From Ornithinimicrobium cavernae (GTDB taxonomy: Bacteria; Actinomycetota; Actinomycetes; Actinomycetales; Dermatophilaceae), in contig NZ_QDDJ01000001.1 in the NCBI RefSeq assembly GCF_003121625.1, positions 186,001 through 250,000 on the forward strand: a stretch of 64,000 nt of DNA, written 5' to 3'. Numbering within the stretch: position 1 is the first letter of the stretch; every line of letters begins with the position of its first letter. Positions 39,986 to 49,349 of this stretch are shown piece by piece. Position numbers and translations under genes: made by a program. The notes beneath the pieces were generated by a model. The model was not told the origin of the DNA. It was given only the letters and a program-made list of their open reading frames with translations, and ran no database searches.

Positions 39986-41106
39986 GAATCGGTATACGAA
40001 TAGCGCCCAGGACAAGCGGAGGTGGTCGGGTATTCGTCGAGTCACTGAGCAACGCCATCAGTCGAGCAGACGTCGATGCTGAATGTATCGTGATGATCAT
40101 GGGAACTTCCCCCGCGCAGTGGAACGTTCCGCGAGCGAGGGAGATCAACGTAGCGGGAGGTGCGCTCGGACGCCGCCTTGCTGGTCGATACGCCCTCCAG
40201 AAGGCACTCGATAAGGATCCTGTTGATGTCCTCATCAACATGGGAAACGAGGTCACGTCCGTCCCTGACGTACCGTCGATCATGTGGCCCATGACAGTAG
40301 CTCCCCTGGAGGAGGCAGCGATGAGAAGACTTGGGCCAACCTTGCCGGCAAAACTTCGTTGGAGGACGTTGCGCGAAAGCATTGGACAGTCTGTGCGGCG
40401 CGCGGACTCGTTCATCTTCAATTCCCATTACACCAGGGCAATTTATGCGGAAACCTTTCAGAGCGTCACCCACAAACCTTCCACTGTCATCTGGCCAGCG
40501 ACCTCCATTCCTCCCGAGGATACTGGAGTCAATCCAGCCTCTGCTCGTTCGCGCCCCTACATTCTGGCGGTCAGCCATCTCTATCCATACAAGATGGTGC
40601 TCGAACTGATCAGAGGATACGCCTTAGTAGTTCAGGGCGGAGTGCCTCACGACCTCGTCATCGCTGGATCTCCCGCGGATCCGGACTATTACACGCAACT
40701 CCAACAAGAAGTGGCGAACAATGGATTAGATGAGCGCGTCATATTCCTTGGTAATGTAGAACGGCGGAGCCTTGGTCGACTGTACAAGGAGGCCACTCTC
40801 TTCGTTTCGCCATCCATATCAGAGAACGCCGCTTCCTTCACACTGCTCGACGCGTTTGGGCACGGTCTACCTGTCTTGGCCTCGAGCACCTCATCGATGC
40901 CTGAGATGTGTCAGGACGCCGTGCGCTACTTCGATCCCAGGTCACCCCACCAGATGGGTGAGGCCATGCTCGAGGTACTGAACGACGACACCACCCTCGC
41001 CGAACTTGCCCGCAGAGGGCAGGTGCGGTTCAACAAACTACCCACTTGGGAGACGGTGGCCGAAGACGTCGCCCACTTCGCGGCAACGATGACTGGTCAG
41101 AAATGA
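39982..41106 (+). CDS. Glycosyltransferase family 4
   Basis: A 374-residue GT-B retaining glycosyltransferase. The C-terminal half shows ILAVSHLYPYKMVLELIRGY, VIFLGNVERRSLGRLYKEAT and the nucleotide-binding E-x7-E region SPSISENAASFTLLDAFGHG. The acceptor and donor cannot be read from sequence. It lies between the flippase and polymerase genes with ATGA overlaps on both sides, so it is part of the repeat-unit assembly operon. Confidence 0.9.
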   Translation: MRIGIRIAPRTSGGGRVFVESLSNAISRADVDAECIVMIMGTSPAQWNVPRAREINVAGGALGRRLAGRYALQKALDKDPVDVLINMGNEVTSVPDVPSIMWPMTVAPLEEAAMRRLGPTLPAKLRWRTLRESIGQSVRRADSFIFNSHYTRAIYAETFQSVTHKPSTVIWPATSIPPEDTGVNPASARSRPYILAVSHLYPYKMVLELIRGYALVVQGGVPHDLVIAGSPADPDYYTQLQQEVANNGLDERVIFLGNVERRSLGRLYKEATLFVSPSISENAASFTLLDAFGHGLPVLASSTSSMPEMCQDAVRYFDPRSPHQMGEAMLEVLNDDTTLAELARRGQVRFNKLPTWETVAEDVAHFAATMTGQK

Positions 41107-42584
41107 ACCAAAGACTCTCCCACGGCGATGGTCCCTACTGGCACGGGGACCTTCCGCGCCTGGGGGCCCCAGCAGGATGGTTCTTGCTTTCCATTCAAGC
41201 AACTCTCATTGTCGCTTTGGGTGTCGCATACATGTTTCACGACGCCGCAATCTATGGGCTTGCTGGATGGGTTGGCTGCCTGCTCGTGTCGCTACCCCTT
41301 GTCAGCAAGAGGGGCTACCCCATACTTTCACCATGGACTCTCGTCGCCATTTCCTTCTACCTGAGTTATGGAATCCGTGGCACCTTGATGACTTTGGGTG
41401 TTGATGGCACACGGTCTTTGCAGAGCCTCTACTTCTTGGGGAACGGAGAGGATTACTTCGCTCATCCCTTCATGTTGATCCTCTTGTCTGTCGGACTGTT
41501 CACTTTCGGATATCTACTGGGTGATCGAATTAAGCCATCGAAAATTCCCACGATTCTGACCGGCACGTTCACGCCCGGTCGCGTGACTCTGACAGTCATT
41601 GCATGTGCGGGCATTGGCTTCCTTTCCTTTGTCGCGTTCGCCGAAGCGACGGGCGGCGTTTCGCTAGCGCAACTTTCAGCCAAGAGGACTCTGGTGGGCG
41701 GCCTTGACCCGAGTGCTTCGTACGCTAGTCACGGCGAGTATCGCTTCCTGAACTCCCTCAGTTCTGTGGCACTCTGGCTTCAGTTGGCACATTACGCACA
41801 GGCACGCAGGCGTGTGGCCCTGTTCAACGCCAGGGGCATCTGGATTCTCGTGCTCCTGCTGAACGCGTGCCTTCTTCCGATCATCGCGAGCACACGCGCA
41901 GATATCGCCTTCATCGTGCTCACCGGCGTTGCCGTTTGCTGGTGCCTCGGCAGGGAATCTATTCATTGGTCCACCGCCGTCGGCTGGGTAGCCATTGCTC
42001 TCGGCATCATCGCGGCAATGACAACACTGAGAGGCGCACAAAGAACCGACATCAGTGGTGCGGACGTGAGTTTCGGCGCCTTTGTCGATGCATTCATTCT
42101 CACAAGAACTTTTGGCGACATGCCCTCGACGGCACATATCATCTCAGCCGCTCCGGAGCGCCTTCCTTATGAGAATGGCAGCACCATCGCCGCATGGCTC
42201 CTAGCCCCAGTCCCCCGAGCGCTGTGGCCGGAGAAGCCAGTCATCTCCGCTGGCCCAGAAATTGCGGCAGTAATCTATGGGAATGATCGCACCGGGGTCC
42301 CGCCAGGCATGTTTGGGGAATCGTACTGGAATTTCGGTATGGCCGGACTGCTTGCCATCCCTTTGTTGTGTGGTCTAGCCATGGCACTGGCGTATAACGG
42401 TATCGCTCAGCGGGCCACGAGTAACCCTGGTGCTGCGATCGTGATTTCGGCAGTCGTGCTGAGGGTGGGGGTGGACCTGACATCGAACGGGGTGGGCTAC
42501 GCGGCGTATCAGGTCGTGTCGATGCTGGTGCTCTTGCTACCCGTGCTCTGGTTCACCCAAGTGCGCCACGACCCTGCACCTTAG
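41103..42584 (+). CDS. wzy: O-antigen-type polysaccharide polymerase (Wzy-like)
   Basis: A 493-residue protein with about 11-12 transmembrane helices and a large periplasm-side loop (the segment with SAKRTLVGGLDPSASYASHG). This layout, the weak overall conservation and the position next to Wzx identify a Wzy polymerase. The motif PRALWPEKPVISAGPEIAA near the C-terminal third occurs in related oligosaccharide repeat-unit polymerases. It polymerises flipped repeat units. Its stop codon overlaps the convergent sugar transferase gene by 4 nt. Confidence 0.85.
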   Translation: MNQRLSHGDGPYWHGDLPRLGAPAGWFLLSIQATLIVALGVAYMFHDAAIYGLAGWVGCLLVSLPLVSKRGYPILSPWTLVAISFYLSYGIRGTLMTLGVDGTRSLQSLYFLGNGEDYFAHPFMLILLSVGLFTFGYLLGDRIKPSKIPTILTGTFTPGRVTLTVIACAGIGFLSFVAFAEATGGVSLAQLSAKRTLVGGLDPSASYASHGEYRFLNSLSSVALWLQLAHYAQARRRVALFNARGIWILVLLLNACLLPIIASTRADIAFIVLTGVAVCWCLGRESIHWSTAVGWVAIALGIIAAMTTLRGAQRTDISGADVSFGAFVDAFILTRTFGDMPSTAHIISAAPERLPYENGSTIAAWLLAPVPRALWPEKPVISAGPEIAAVIYGNDRTGVPPGMFGESYWNFGMAGLLAIPLLCGLAMALAYNGIAQRATSNPGAAIVISAVVLRVGVDLTSNGVGYAAYQVVSMLVLLLPVLWFTQVRHDPAP

Positions 42585-43210
42585 TTGCGGTCCAGCAACG
42601 AGCGCACGGTCGTCGCCAACCAGTAGAAGTCGCGACGCAGAGTCCACGTTTCGACATAGTGTCGGTTGAGGCCGACCTTCTTCGGCCAGATGACCTCTCG
42701 GTTGTACGCCTCTGGATTGTCGACGGAGTCCAGCAGATCCTCTTCGTGCCGGAAGGCGACGGACGCCGGTCCCGTGATGCCAGGCCGAACTGTCAGCACC
42801 ACCCTATCGCGGCCCTCAAGCCGATCTGCCCATCCGACAACGTCGGGTCGTGGTCCGACCAGACTCATGTCTCCGCGGACCACGTTCAGCAACTGGGGGA
42901 GTTCGTCGATCTTGAGTCGACGCAACCATCGCCCGGTGGGGGTGATCCGTGGGTCCGCACCGACGGTGATCGTGCTCTCGACGCCAGCTACGGCACACAT
43001 CGAGCGCACTTTGTACACCTGGAACGGCACACCGTTGCGGCCAACCCGTTCCTGGGCAAAGATGCCCCACTGACGGGTGCTCCAGGTGGCGGCTGCCACC
43101 CCTGCAGCCATCACCGGTGCTGCGACCACCAGGGCAGTCCCACCGAGAACCAGGTCCATGGCCCTCTTGACGGCCGCCTGACGCGAACTCAGCCCCTGAG
43201 GCTCAGGCAT
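42581..43210 (-). CDS. Initiating phospho-sugar transferase (PglC/WcaJ-type)
   Basis: A 209-residue monotopic phosphoglycosyltransferase. AAVKRAMDLVLGGTALVVA is the reentrant membrane helix, then FAQERVGRNGVPFQVYKVRS, IDELPQLLNVVRGDMSLVGP with the catalytic DE, and RPGITGPASV. It is short, lacking the extra N-terminal helices of WbaP, as in PglC. It loads the first sugar phosphate, possibly diNAcBac-1-P or a HexNAc-1-P, onto undecaprenyl phosphate. It overlaps the upstream sulfotransferase gene by 8 nt. Confidence 0.92.
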   Translation of the reverse strand: MPEPQGLSSRQAAVKRAMDLVLGGTALVVAAPVMAAGVAAATWSTRQWGIFAQERVGRNGVPFQVYKVRSMCAVAGVESTITVGADPRITPTGRWLRRLKIDELPQLLNVVRGDMSLVGPRPDVVGWADRLEGRDRVVLTVRPGITGPASVAFRHEEDLLDSVDNPEAYNREVIWPKKVGLNRHYVETWTLRRDFYWLATTVRSLLDRN

Positions 43211-44072
43211 AGCCGAATCTCCGCAGTGTGTCGCCGCCCAGGTCCGTGAGCCGCTCGACGGCGTCGTCCCCGAGCTGCGCCCGCCCCTTGCCCACACTCC
43301 CCGCGCGGACCTGACTCACGCCAGTCGAGTCGAGCTGGTGCTCGATTCCCATAAATTTGAGGCACCGCCTGGTCTCTTCTCGCGGGGCCGCGACGAAGTC
43401 CTCGTAACACACCTCAAGCACGCGGCCTGGCTCGAGCCCGGACAGTGCGTCGTCCGCTTGCTCCACGCATCGCTGCCATTGAATGAACGCGAGCTCCTCC
43501 AAGGAGTGGTTTTGCTGGAGGCTGCGGAAGTCGTGTGGGCGGGGACCCCACCACGTGCTCACCTTGAGGTCGTTCCGCTCGGACCGCGTGTCACCGGATA
43601 CGCGCTGAACAACACGCTTCATGGTGAAGTCCCACAGATGACGCGGAAGGTCGGTTGGCGGGACGAATCGAGCCTTCTGCAGCGTGTAACTGAGATCGAA
43701 GGCTGCGTTCCATCGCTTCATGGTTGACGCAGTCGCATCTATCCCGTCCCGTCGGATGAAGATGAACTTTGCTGTGGGCACGGCGGCCGCCGCGAAGGGA
43801 ACCCTGAGGCTCGTCGCACACGTCTTCTCTACCACGAGGTCAGCTCTATCCCGATATCCACGGCGACGGAACTGTCCCTGAAGATACGCCTGGCTGCTGA
43901 CGGCACGTTCCACGGGAATCTCATCGTGACCAATGTCAAGGTTTCGGTGCTTCCACACGAAGTTGATTTCGTCGCACGGCCAGGTCGTGACGCCAGGTGC
44001 AGAGGTGAGCACGTCACGGAGCATGTTCGTACCCGAGCGCGGCGCTCCTACAATGATGACCGGCTGACTCAC
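43203..44072 (-). CDS. Sulfotransferase family protein (second type)
   Basis: A 289-residue PAPS-dependent sulfotransferase distinct from the one at 37.9 kb. VIIVGAPRSGTNMLRDVLTS is the 5'-phosphosulfate loop, and KFIFIRRDGIDATASTMKRW is the 3'-phosphate element with the conserved R and S. A long helical segment follows with QRCVEQADDALSGLEPGRVL and VCYEDFVAAPREETRRCLKF. It lies upstream of and overlaps the initiating transferase gene. This suggests sulfation of the same polysaccharide. Confidence 0.88.
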   Translation of the reverse strand: MSQPVIIVGAPRSGTNMLRDVLTSAPGVTTWPCDEINFVWKHRNLDIGHDEIPVERAVSSQAYLQGQFRRRGYRDRADLVVEKTCATSLRVPFAAAAVPTAKFIFIRRDGIDATASTMKRWNAAFDLSYTLQKARFVPPTDLPRHLWDFTMKRVVQRVSGDTRSERNDLKVSTWWGPRPHDFRSLQQNHSLEELAFIQWQRCVEQADDALSGLEPGRVLEVCYEDFVAAPREETRRCLKFMGIEHQLDSTGVSQVRAGSVGKGRAQLGDDAVERLTDLGGDTLRRFGYA

Positions 44073-44164
44073 TGGTCCACCTTCCTGGTGTCAGCGTTCT
44101 CAGATGGAGCGTTGATGCACCCGAGGTGCCACCAGGCCATCGCCATGTTCACTCGACGCGATTG

Positions 44165-44338
44165 AAGTCCAGCATGAGATTCGCGAGGTCTGGTGGTCGC
44201 CCGGGACGTGTAGACCGTCGACAGGGCTGAGCGCCTCCGAGCGCCAATCAGTGAGCGAACCGGCAGGCACGGCCCGGCACCTGCGGCACCGTGAAATGAG
44301 GGTGCCTCCCCACTGGGACTAGCAGCGAGGAGGCTGAC
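44165..44338 (+). ncRNA. Candidate bridge-RNA region of the IS110 element
   Basis: The 174-nt left end has no coding frame and can fold into several hairpins, the clearest being GGCACC/GGTGCC around a 10-nt loop (44285-44306). In IS110-group elements the left end encodes the bridge RNA that pairs with target and donor DNA. The assignment is from position and family knowledge; the pairing loops were not resolved. Confidence 0.4.
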
Positions 44339-45592
44339 GTGAAGTCTGCCAGCAACACCCTGCCCGACCAACCCATCAACGACGTGACCGCCGGACTTGA
44401 CTGGGCCATGCACGACCACGCCGTGTCCATCGTCGACGGCCGCGGCCGCGAACTGGCCCGCACCATGGTCGAACACACCGCCGCCGGCTTGCGTGAGCTG
44501 GTCACCTTCCTGAACCGCCACGGAGCCGGAGAGGTCGCCATCGAACGACCCGACGGTCCAATCATCGACACCCTGCTCGAAGCCAACCTGACCGTCGTGG
44601 TGATCAGCCCGAACCAGGTCAAGAACCTGCGGAGCCGGTACGGCTCGGCGGGCAACAAAGACGACCGCTTCGACGCGTTCGTGCTGGCCGACACCCTGCG
44701 CACCGACCGACCCCGACTGCGCCACCTCCAACCCGACACACCAGAGACCATCGCCTTGCGCCGCACCTGCCGAGCCCGCAAAGACCTGGTCGCCGACCGG
44801 GTCGCCACAACAAACCAGCTGCGCTCCCACCTGCGCAATGTCTTCCCCGGCGCGATAGGCCTGTTCGCGCATCTGGACTCCGAGATCGCCCTGGCCTTCC
44901 TGACCCGCTTTCCCACCCAAGACCGCGCCGATTGGCTCACCCCCAAACGACTGGGCGACTGGCTGGCCAAGCAGGGCTACTCCGGCAGATCCGACCCTGC
45001 CCTGCTCCACGCGCGCCTGACCGCCGCACCCCGCGGCATCACCGGGCACGACGCGACCACCCAAGCCCACATCACGACCGCCTACCTCGTGGTCCTGACC
45101 ACCCTGGTCGAACAGATCAAGAACCTCGCCGTCCAAATCGACCAGCAGCTCACCGCGCACGCCGACTCCCACATCTTCACGTCCCTGCCCCGCTCGGGCC
45201 GCGTGCGAGCCGCCCGACTGCTCGCCGAGATCGGCGACTGCCGCGCCAAGTACCCCACCCCGGCCTCCCTGGCCTGCCTGGCGGGCGTCGCACCCTCGAC
45301 CCGACAATCCGGCAAGCTCCGCGCCGTCACCTTCCGCTGGGCCTGCGACAAACAACTGCGCGACGCCGTCACCGACTTCGCCGGCGACACCAGACACGAC
45401 AACCCCTGGGCCGCCGACCTCTACCAACGCGCCCGCGACCGAGGCCACGACCACGCACACGCCGTCCGCATCCTGGCCCGCGCCTGGCTCTTCGTCATCT
45501 GGCACTGCTGGCAAGACGGCCTCGCCTACGACCCCACCAAACACGGAGCTCTCCAACGCTTCCTCCAAGCCACCGAAAACGAAGGGGCTTGA
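44339..45592 (+). CDS. IS110-family DEDD transposase/recombinase
   Basis: A 417-residue transposase. The N-terminal RuvC-like domain has D21 in TAGLDWAMHD, the Glu in VAIERPDG and the DDRFDAFVLAD pair. The C-terminal Tnp domain has SLPRSGRVRAARLLAEIG and LACLAGVAPSTRQSGK with the probable nucleophilic serine. The GTG start follows GAGGAGG. The stop codon lies inside the TTGACA at the right end. The gene appears intact, so the element may be active. Confidence 0.93.
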   Translation: MKSASNTLPDQPINDVTAGLDWAMHDHAVSIVDGRGRELARTMVEHTAAGLRELVTFLNRHGAGEVAIERPDGPIIDTLLEANLTVVVISPNQVKNLRSRYGSAGNKDDRFDAFVLADTLRTDRPRLRHLQPDTPETIALRRTCRARKDLVADRVATTNQLRSHLRNVFPGAIGLFAHLDSEIALAFLTRFPTQDRADWLTPKRLGDWLAKQGYSGRSDPALLHARLTAAPRGITGHDATTQAHITTAYLVVLTTLVEQIKNLAVQIDQQLTAHADSHIFTSLPRSGRVRAARLLAEIGDCRAKYPTPASLACLAGVAPSTRQSGKLRAVTFRWACDKQLRDAVTDFAGDTRHDNPWAADLYQRARDRGHDHAHAVRILARAWLFVIWHCWQDGLAYDPTKHGALQRFLQATENEGA

Positions 45593-45594
45593 CA
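45589..45594 (+). promoter_or_regulatory. TTGACA box at the right end of the IS110 element
   Basis: A perfect -35 hexamer overlaps the transposase stop and faces outward. In circular IS110 intermediates the right-end -35 is joined to a left-end -10 to make a junction promoter; this box fits that arrangement. In the linear form it points into the antisense strand of the neighbouring gene. Confidence 0.5.
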
Positions 45595-45603
45595 CAGGGC
45601 TTC

Positions 45604-46827
45604 TCATGCCTCCACCGTCCCGCGGACGGAGTCAAAAAGCATCTCGCTCCATCGCTGCAAGACACGTGACTCGTTGAAGGAACCCCTGGACCATCGCGTC
45701 ACCGCTTCCCTCTCGGAAGCAAGACCGTCTTCCGCCAGCCGCTGGCATGCTTCTTCCAGTGCCCGGACCAGGCCGCGCTGATCTCCGGCAGCCACACTCC
45801 AGCCTAAACCGAGGCGAGTCACGGATTGGGCCAAGGCACTGTCCTGCTCGCACAACACAAGCAACGGCAGGCCTTGGCTGATGTAGGTTGCCGTCTTGCT
45901 CGGGTAGGCATAACGCACGACACCCGGGACCAACGTCACCAACCCCAGATGCGCCGTGCGCATGAGAGCTTTCGCCGCACTGGCTGAGCCGGCTGGAAGG
46001 AAAAGCACGTCAATACCGGGCGCCTCCAGGAGGCGTGTCGCCTGCTCGACATCCGACTTCGCGCGCCCCTCCCCCATGAAGACCACCTCGATACGCACGT
46101 GCGGGGGGAGGAAGGCGAGCGCTGAAACGACCTGCTCAAGACCCTGGAAGCGACCGAGATTGCCCGTAAAGACAACTCGCAGGACACCCTCGGCCGGTGG
46201 TGGGAGGGGAGATGCCTCGGGCTCGCCAAAATCTGGGAGAGCCCAGTTGTTCAGGACTATTACTCGCCCTTCAAGCCTGGGGTCCCGGCTCAGGACTGCC
46301 CGACGCATGTCCTCCGACAGCACAACGATCCGTTCGGCCCGCCGCATGGTCGCGAGGTCAAGTTGGGCCAGGACGCGGTAGAGCAGGGGGTTGCGGAACT
46401 CTCCTGAGATGCGACCGATCTCAGGGTGAAGGTCCATGCAGTGGTAGACGAACGCGCCACGCCTGACACGAGTTGCGACAGAGACCGCCCAACCAAGGGT
46501 CACCTGGGGAACGGTCGAGCACATGACCACGTCAGGGCTACGCGCTAGGAGGATGCGCACGGACACGAAGACGGGGAAGGCCACGAGGTTGATCAGTTGT
46601 CGCCACCCCCCAGAGAGATCCCGGAGTACGGGAATTCGCCTGATGCGGAAGCCATCCACCAGTTCGGCAGCCCCCGCACGGCTCCTCGCGGATTCGTACG
46701 AAGGTCGACCGGCGAGCACCTCGACCTGGTGACCGTCCTCAGCCCACCGACCCGCGATCCGCCGAAGAAATGAGGCATAGGGAGGGCTGTCGGGCCAGAA
46801 ATAGCGGTGAATCGCGATGATGCGCAC
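45604..46827 (-). CDS. Glycosyltransferase family 4 (WbuB-like, probable FucNAc transferase)
   Basis: A 407-residue GT-B transferase. IIAIHRYFWPDSPPYASFLR at the N-terminus and the NPLLYRVLAQLDLATMRRAE region resemble WbuB-type enzymes that add L-FucNAc. The C-terminal half has VFTGNLGRFQGLEQVVSALA and the nucleotide-binding YPSKTATYISQGLPLLVL. The presence of a full UDP-L-FucNAc pathway in the locus supports this role, though specificity is inferred. Its 3' end abuts the IS110 right end. Confidence 0.88.
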   Translation of the reverse strand: MRIIAIHRYFWPDSPPYASFLRRIAGRWAEDGHQVEVLAGRPSYESARSRAGAAELVDGFRIRRIPVLRDLSGGWRQLINLVAFPVFVSVRILLARSPDVVMCSTVPQVTLGWAVSVATRVRRGAFVYHCMDLHPEIGRISGEFRNPLLYRVLAQLDLATMRRAERIVVLSEDMRRAVLSRDPRLEGRVIVLNNWALPDFGEPEASPLPPPAEGVLRVVFTGNLGRFQGLEQVVSALAFLPPHVRIEVVFMGEGRAKSDVEQATRLLEAPGIDVLFLPAGSASAAKALMRTAHLGLVTLVPGVVRYAYPSKTATYISQGLPLLVLCEQDSALAQSVTRLGLGWSVAAGDQRGLVRALEEACQRLAEDGLASEREAVTRWSRGSFNESRVLQRWSEMLFDSVRGTVEA

Positions 46828-47025
46828 GTCTTCCTCTCTCCTGGATCGGCCGCCGGCGAGGTCAGCATAGCCAGCCAGGCGGAGCCTCAGCAGCCGCCCA
46901 AACGGGAACCAGCCCGAGACCCATCGACGTCCGCATCTCCGATCACATGCCTACCGAGCACGTCCATCAATTCCCGACAACCCCATCAATGCCCTACAAC
47001 GCTGAAGGGAGCCTGCGATTGTCGG

Positions 47026-47031
47026 GTAGGG
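47026..47031 (+). promoter_or_regulatory. Weak candidate -10 box before the Wzc-like gene
   Basis: TAGGGT lies about 40 nt upstream of the chosen start in the 242-nt divergent gap. The matching -35 is poor; the gap has no other clear feature. Confidence 0.25.
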
Positions 47032-47069
47032 TGGCACCGCTCATCGACGACCACACACTGGGGACCGAG

Positions 47070-48500
47070 ATGGAACTTGGCGACTTTGTTCGCGTCGCAC
47101 GCCGCAACTGGAGGCTCGTCCTCTCGACATTGCTGCTCGTCGTAGCGGTGAGCGCAATCATCACCGCAAGTGCAACTCGCCAATACCAGGCGGAGACTGA
47201 GTTGTTCGTGTCCACATCGGGTGCCGACAGCGTCGCGGACCTGGCTCAGGGTGGTTCTTTCACCCAACGCCAGGTCACCACCTACGCCGACCTTGTGTCC
47301 ACGCCCCTGGTGTTGGAACCGGTGATCTCTGACCTCGGCCTGGACTACTCGACCCGTGGATTAGCCAGGCACATCAGTGCCTCGGTGCCACCCAACACAG
47401 TCCTGATAAGAGTCACGGTGACGGACGAGAACCCGAGCCAGGCAGCCGAGATCGCGAATGCCATCTCGACTCAGTTCGCAGAAACGATCCAGAGCCTGGA
47501 GCGCGTGGATTCGTCAGGCGACACGCCTGTCAAGGCCACCGTTGTGCGACCAGCGACCATCCCCCAGACGCCCGCCAGTCCGGATCCAGTGCGCAACATT
47601 GCGATCGCCACCGTTCTGGGTCTGCTGTTGGGGAGTGGCCTAGCAATGCTTCGGGACCTGTCGGACAAACGGGTGCGCGGTGAAAGTGACATCTCTGCGA
47701 TCACCGACGAACCCATCATCGGCGCAGTCACCTTCGACGCCGATGCCACGACGCACCCGCTGGTCGTCGAACTCGATCCTCGAAGCATGCGATCCGAGTC
47801 GTTTCGCAGCCTGCGGACCAATCTCATATATCTAGATCCCGACAACCGCCCCCGTGTCCTCCTTACGACCTCGTCAGTGATGGGAGAGGGCAAGAGTACG
47901 ACCGCCACGAACCTCGCACTGACTATCGCGGAAACGGGTTCTACGGTCTGCCTGATCGAGGGAGACCTGCGACGTCCCCGTGTGATGACGTACATGGGCC
48001 TCGAGAACGCGGTCGGCCTCACAGAGATCCTCGTGGGACGAGCCGAGGTGGAGGACGTCATGCAGCCCTACGTCACGAACATGCGTGTGATTGGGTGCGG
48101 CCAGATCCCACCCAACCCCAGTGAACTGCTCGGCTCCAATGCGATGAAGCAACTCATCGAGCGTCTGTCCAACGAGTTCGACTACGTCATCATCGACGGA
48201 CCGCCACTCATGGCGGTCACCGACTCAGCGATCTTGTCCACCATCGCCGACGGCACAATCGTGGTGGTCGGCACCGGGATAGTCGACCGCGACGAGTTGC
48301 AGCGCACGCTTGTCGACCTCGATCGAGTTGGAGGAAAGGTCGTCGGGTTGGTCGCCAACCGCCTGCCGGTCAAGGGACCAGACGCCTACCGCCAGGCATA
48401 CGGGGCCTACCAGGACGCGATCGAACTCGATGACAAACGACGACCGCGGAGGGCGCGCCCACGTCGTAGCAGGGCTGCGAGCACCGCCACTCGGGGATGA
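47070..48500 (+). CDS. Chain-length determinant/BY-type tyrosine kinase (Wzc/CpsCD-like)
   Basis: A 476-residue fusion of a Wzz domain and a bacterial tyrosine kinase. ELGDFVRVARRNWRLVLSTL begins the first helix, and a second helix (VRNIAIATVLGLLLGSGLAM) precedes the kinase. Walker A is GEGKST with K275, Walker A' is CLIEGDLRRP, and Walker B is YVIIDGPPLM. The C-terminus has only a few tyrosines (AYRQAYGAYQ) and a basic tail. It controls polymer length and export. The ATG after GGGGACC is preferred to an upstream start that adds 41 unrelated residues. Confidence 0.9.
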   Translation: MELGDFVRVARRNWRLVLSTLLLVVAVSAIITASATRQYQAETELFVSTSGADSVADLAQGGSFTQRQVTTYADLVSTPLVLEPVISDLGLDYSTRGLARHISASVPPNTVLIRVTVTDENPSQAAEIANAISTQFAETIQSLERVDSSGDTPVKATVVRPATIPQTPASPDPVRNIAIATVLGLLLGSGLAMLRDLSDKRVRGESDISAITDEPIIGAVTFDADATTHPLVVELDPRSMRSESFRSLRTNLIYLDPDNRPRVLLTTSSVMGEGKSTTATNLALTIAETGSTVCLIEGDLRRPRVMTYMGLENAVGLTEILVGRAEVEDVMQPYVTNMRVIGCGQIPPNPSELLGSNAMKQLIERLSNEFDYVIIDGPPLMAVTDSAILSTIADGTIVVVGTGIVDRDELQRTLVDLDRVGGKVVGLVANRLPVKGPDAYRQAYGAYQDAIELDDKRRPRRARPRRSRAASTATRG

Positions 48501-48503
48501 CCC

Positions 48504-49349
48504 ATGGGTCTCAGCACCGCTCCACACAATGTCCTGCTAGCCAGCCTTGCAGCTGTCACGGTCGCGGCATCGGCTTATGCCGTGTGGAGCGTCGGGCGCC
48601 CTCATCCATCGCTCTCTGCGAGTGCGCACGATGCTGTTGATGACATAGCGGTTGTGTCGGCCACTAACCCGACACTAACGGCACCTGAACTTCAACACGG
48701 AGCTGACGCTGCCGACGACGCGACCACGCAGAATACGGTCGACTATCCAACCGCGAGCGTCAGTTCATGGCTCGAAGCATGGTCCCGCGACGGTGCCGCG
48801 CTGCTCGTGATCGGGGATGGCTCCAGCAACCTGCGGTCCCAGTGGATCCATCTCTGGGGCGCCGAACTCGCCGACGACCGTCCGGTACAGATCCACCACT
48901 GGGCCGAAGAGGAGGACGTCGACTTCAATGGCGCCGACGTCCTCTCGGAGGGTGACGGCCCACTGCTCACGATCTGGAGCGCGAGTCGTCACGGCACGAC
49001 CGTCACTGCCGCCGCCGACCGCACTGACGACTTCTTCGAGGCCGCTGGGCCGATCGACGCCGTGCTGGTGTCCCTGGGCAGCGACAGCGAAGGCACGAGC
49101 GACGACATGGCCGAGGCTCTCGAATACCTGCAGTCGGAGTTGGACCAGTCAGGCGAGGGGCTCCCCGTACTCGCTGTTGTCGCACCCAGGGGACTCCTCT
49201 CGGACGAGATCAGTGACGGCATACTCAGCTGGTCCCAGGCCAACGAGGATCGGGTGTCCGTGATGGATCTGCGGGCCTCCGCGCCCGAGGGGGCCACGGC
49301 GGAGCAATGGGCACAGGCGTTTGACGAAGCCTTGGACGCTGAGCAATGA
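48504..49349 (+). CDS. Exported or membrane-anchored SGNH-like hydrolase domain protein
   Basis: A 281-residue protein with an N-terminal helix (about 7-28), a Thr/Ala-rich linker and a C-terminal alpha/beta domain. LLVIGDGSSNLRSQWIHLWG resembles the first SGNH block (GDS), and DAVLVSLGSDSEGTSDDMAE the later block that usually holds Asn, here replaced. The last His block is not seen, so it may be inactive or divergent. It lies between the Wzc-like and phosphatase genes with a 3-nt gap and a 4-nt overlap. A role in polysaccharide modification or anchoring is inferred. Confidence 0.7.
   Translation: MGLSTAPHNVLLASLAAVTVAASAYAVWSVGRPHPSLSASAHDAVDDIAVVSATNPTLTAPELQHGADAADDATTQNTVDYPTASVSSWLEAWSRDGAALLVIGDGSSNLRSQWIHLWGAELADDRPVQIHHWAEEEDVDFNGADVLSEGDGPLLTIWSASRHGTTVTAAADRTDDFFEAAGPIDAVLVSLGSDSEGTSDDMAEALEYLQSELDQSGEGLPVLAVVAPRGLLSDEISDGILSWSQANEDRVSVMDLRASAPEGATAEQWAQAFDEALDAEQ

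Larger units (their letters stand above)
44165..45605 (+). mobile_element. IS110-family insertion sequence
   Basis: The element comprises a structured 5' noncoding end, one DEDD transposase gene and a very short 3' end. IS110 elements have no terminal inverted repeats and make minimal target duplications, so the exact borders are estimates. It lies between a sulfotransferase gene and the convergent WbuB-like gene, whose stop codon is only 12 nt past the transposase stop. Confidence 0.8.

Noticed and set aside
42581-42584. Wzy and sugar transferase genes overlapping at their stops as a possible fusion or error
   Set aside because: The genes are convergent and share TTAG as two opposite stop codons; both proteins are full length.
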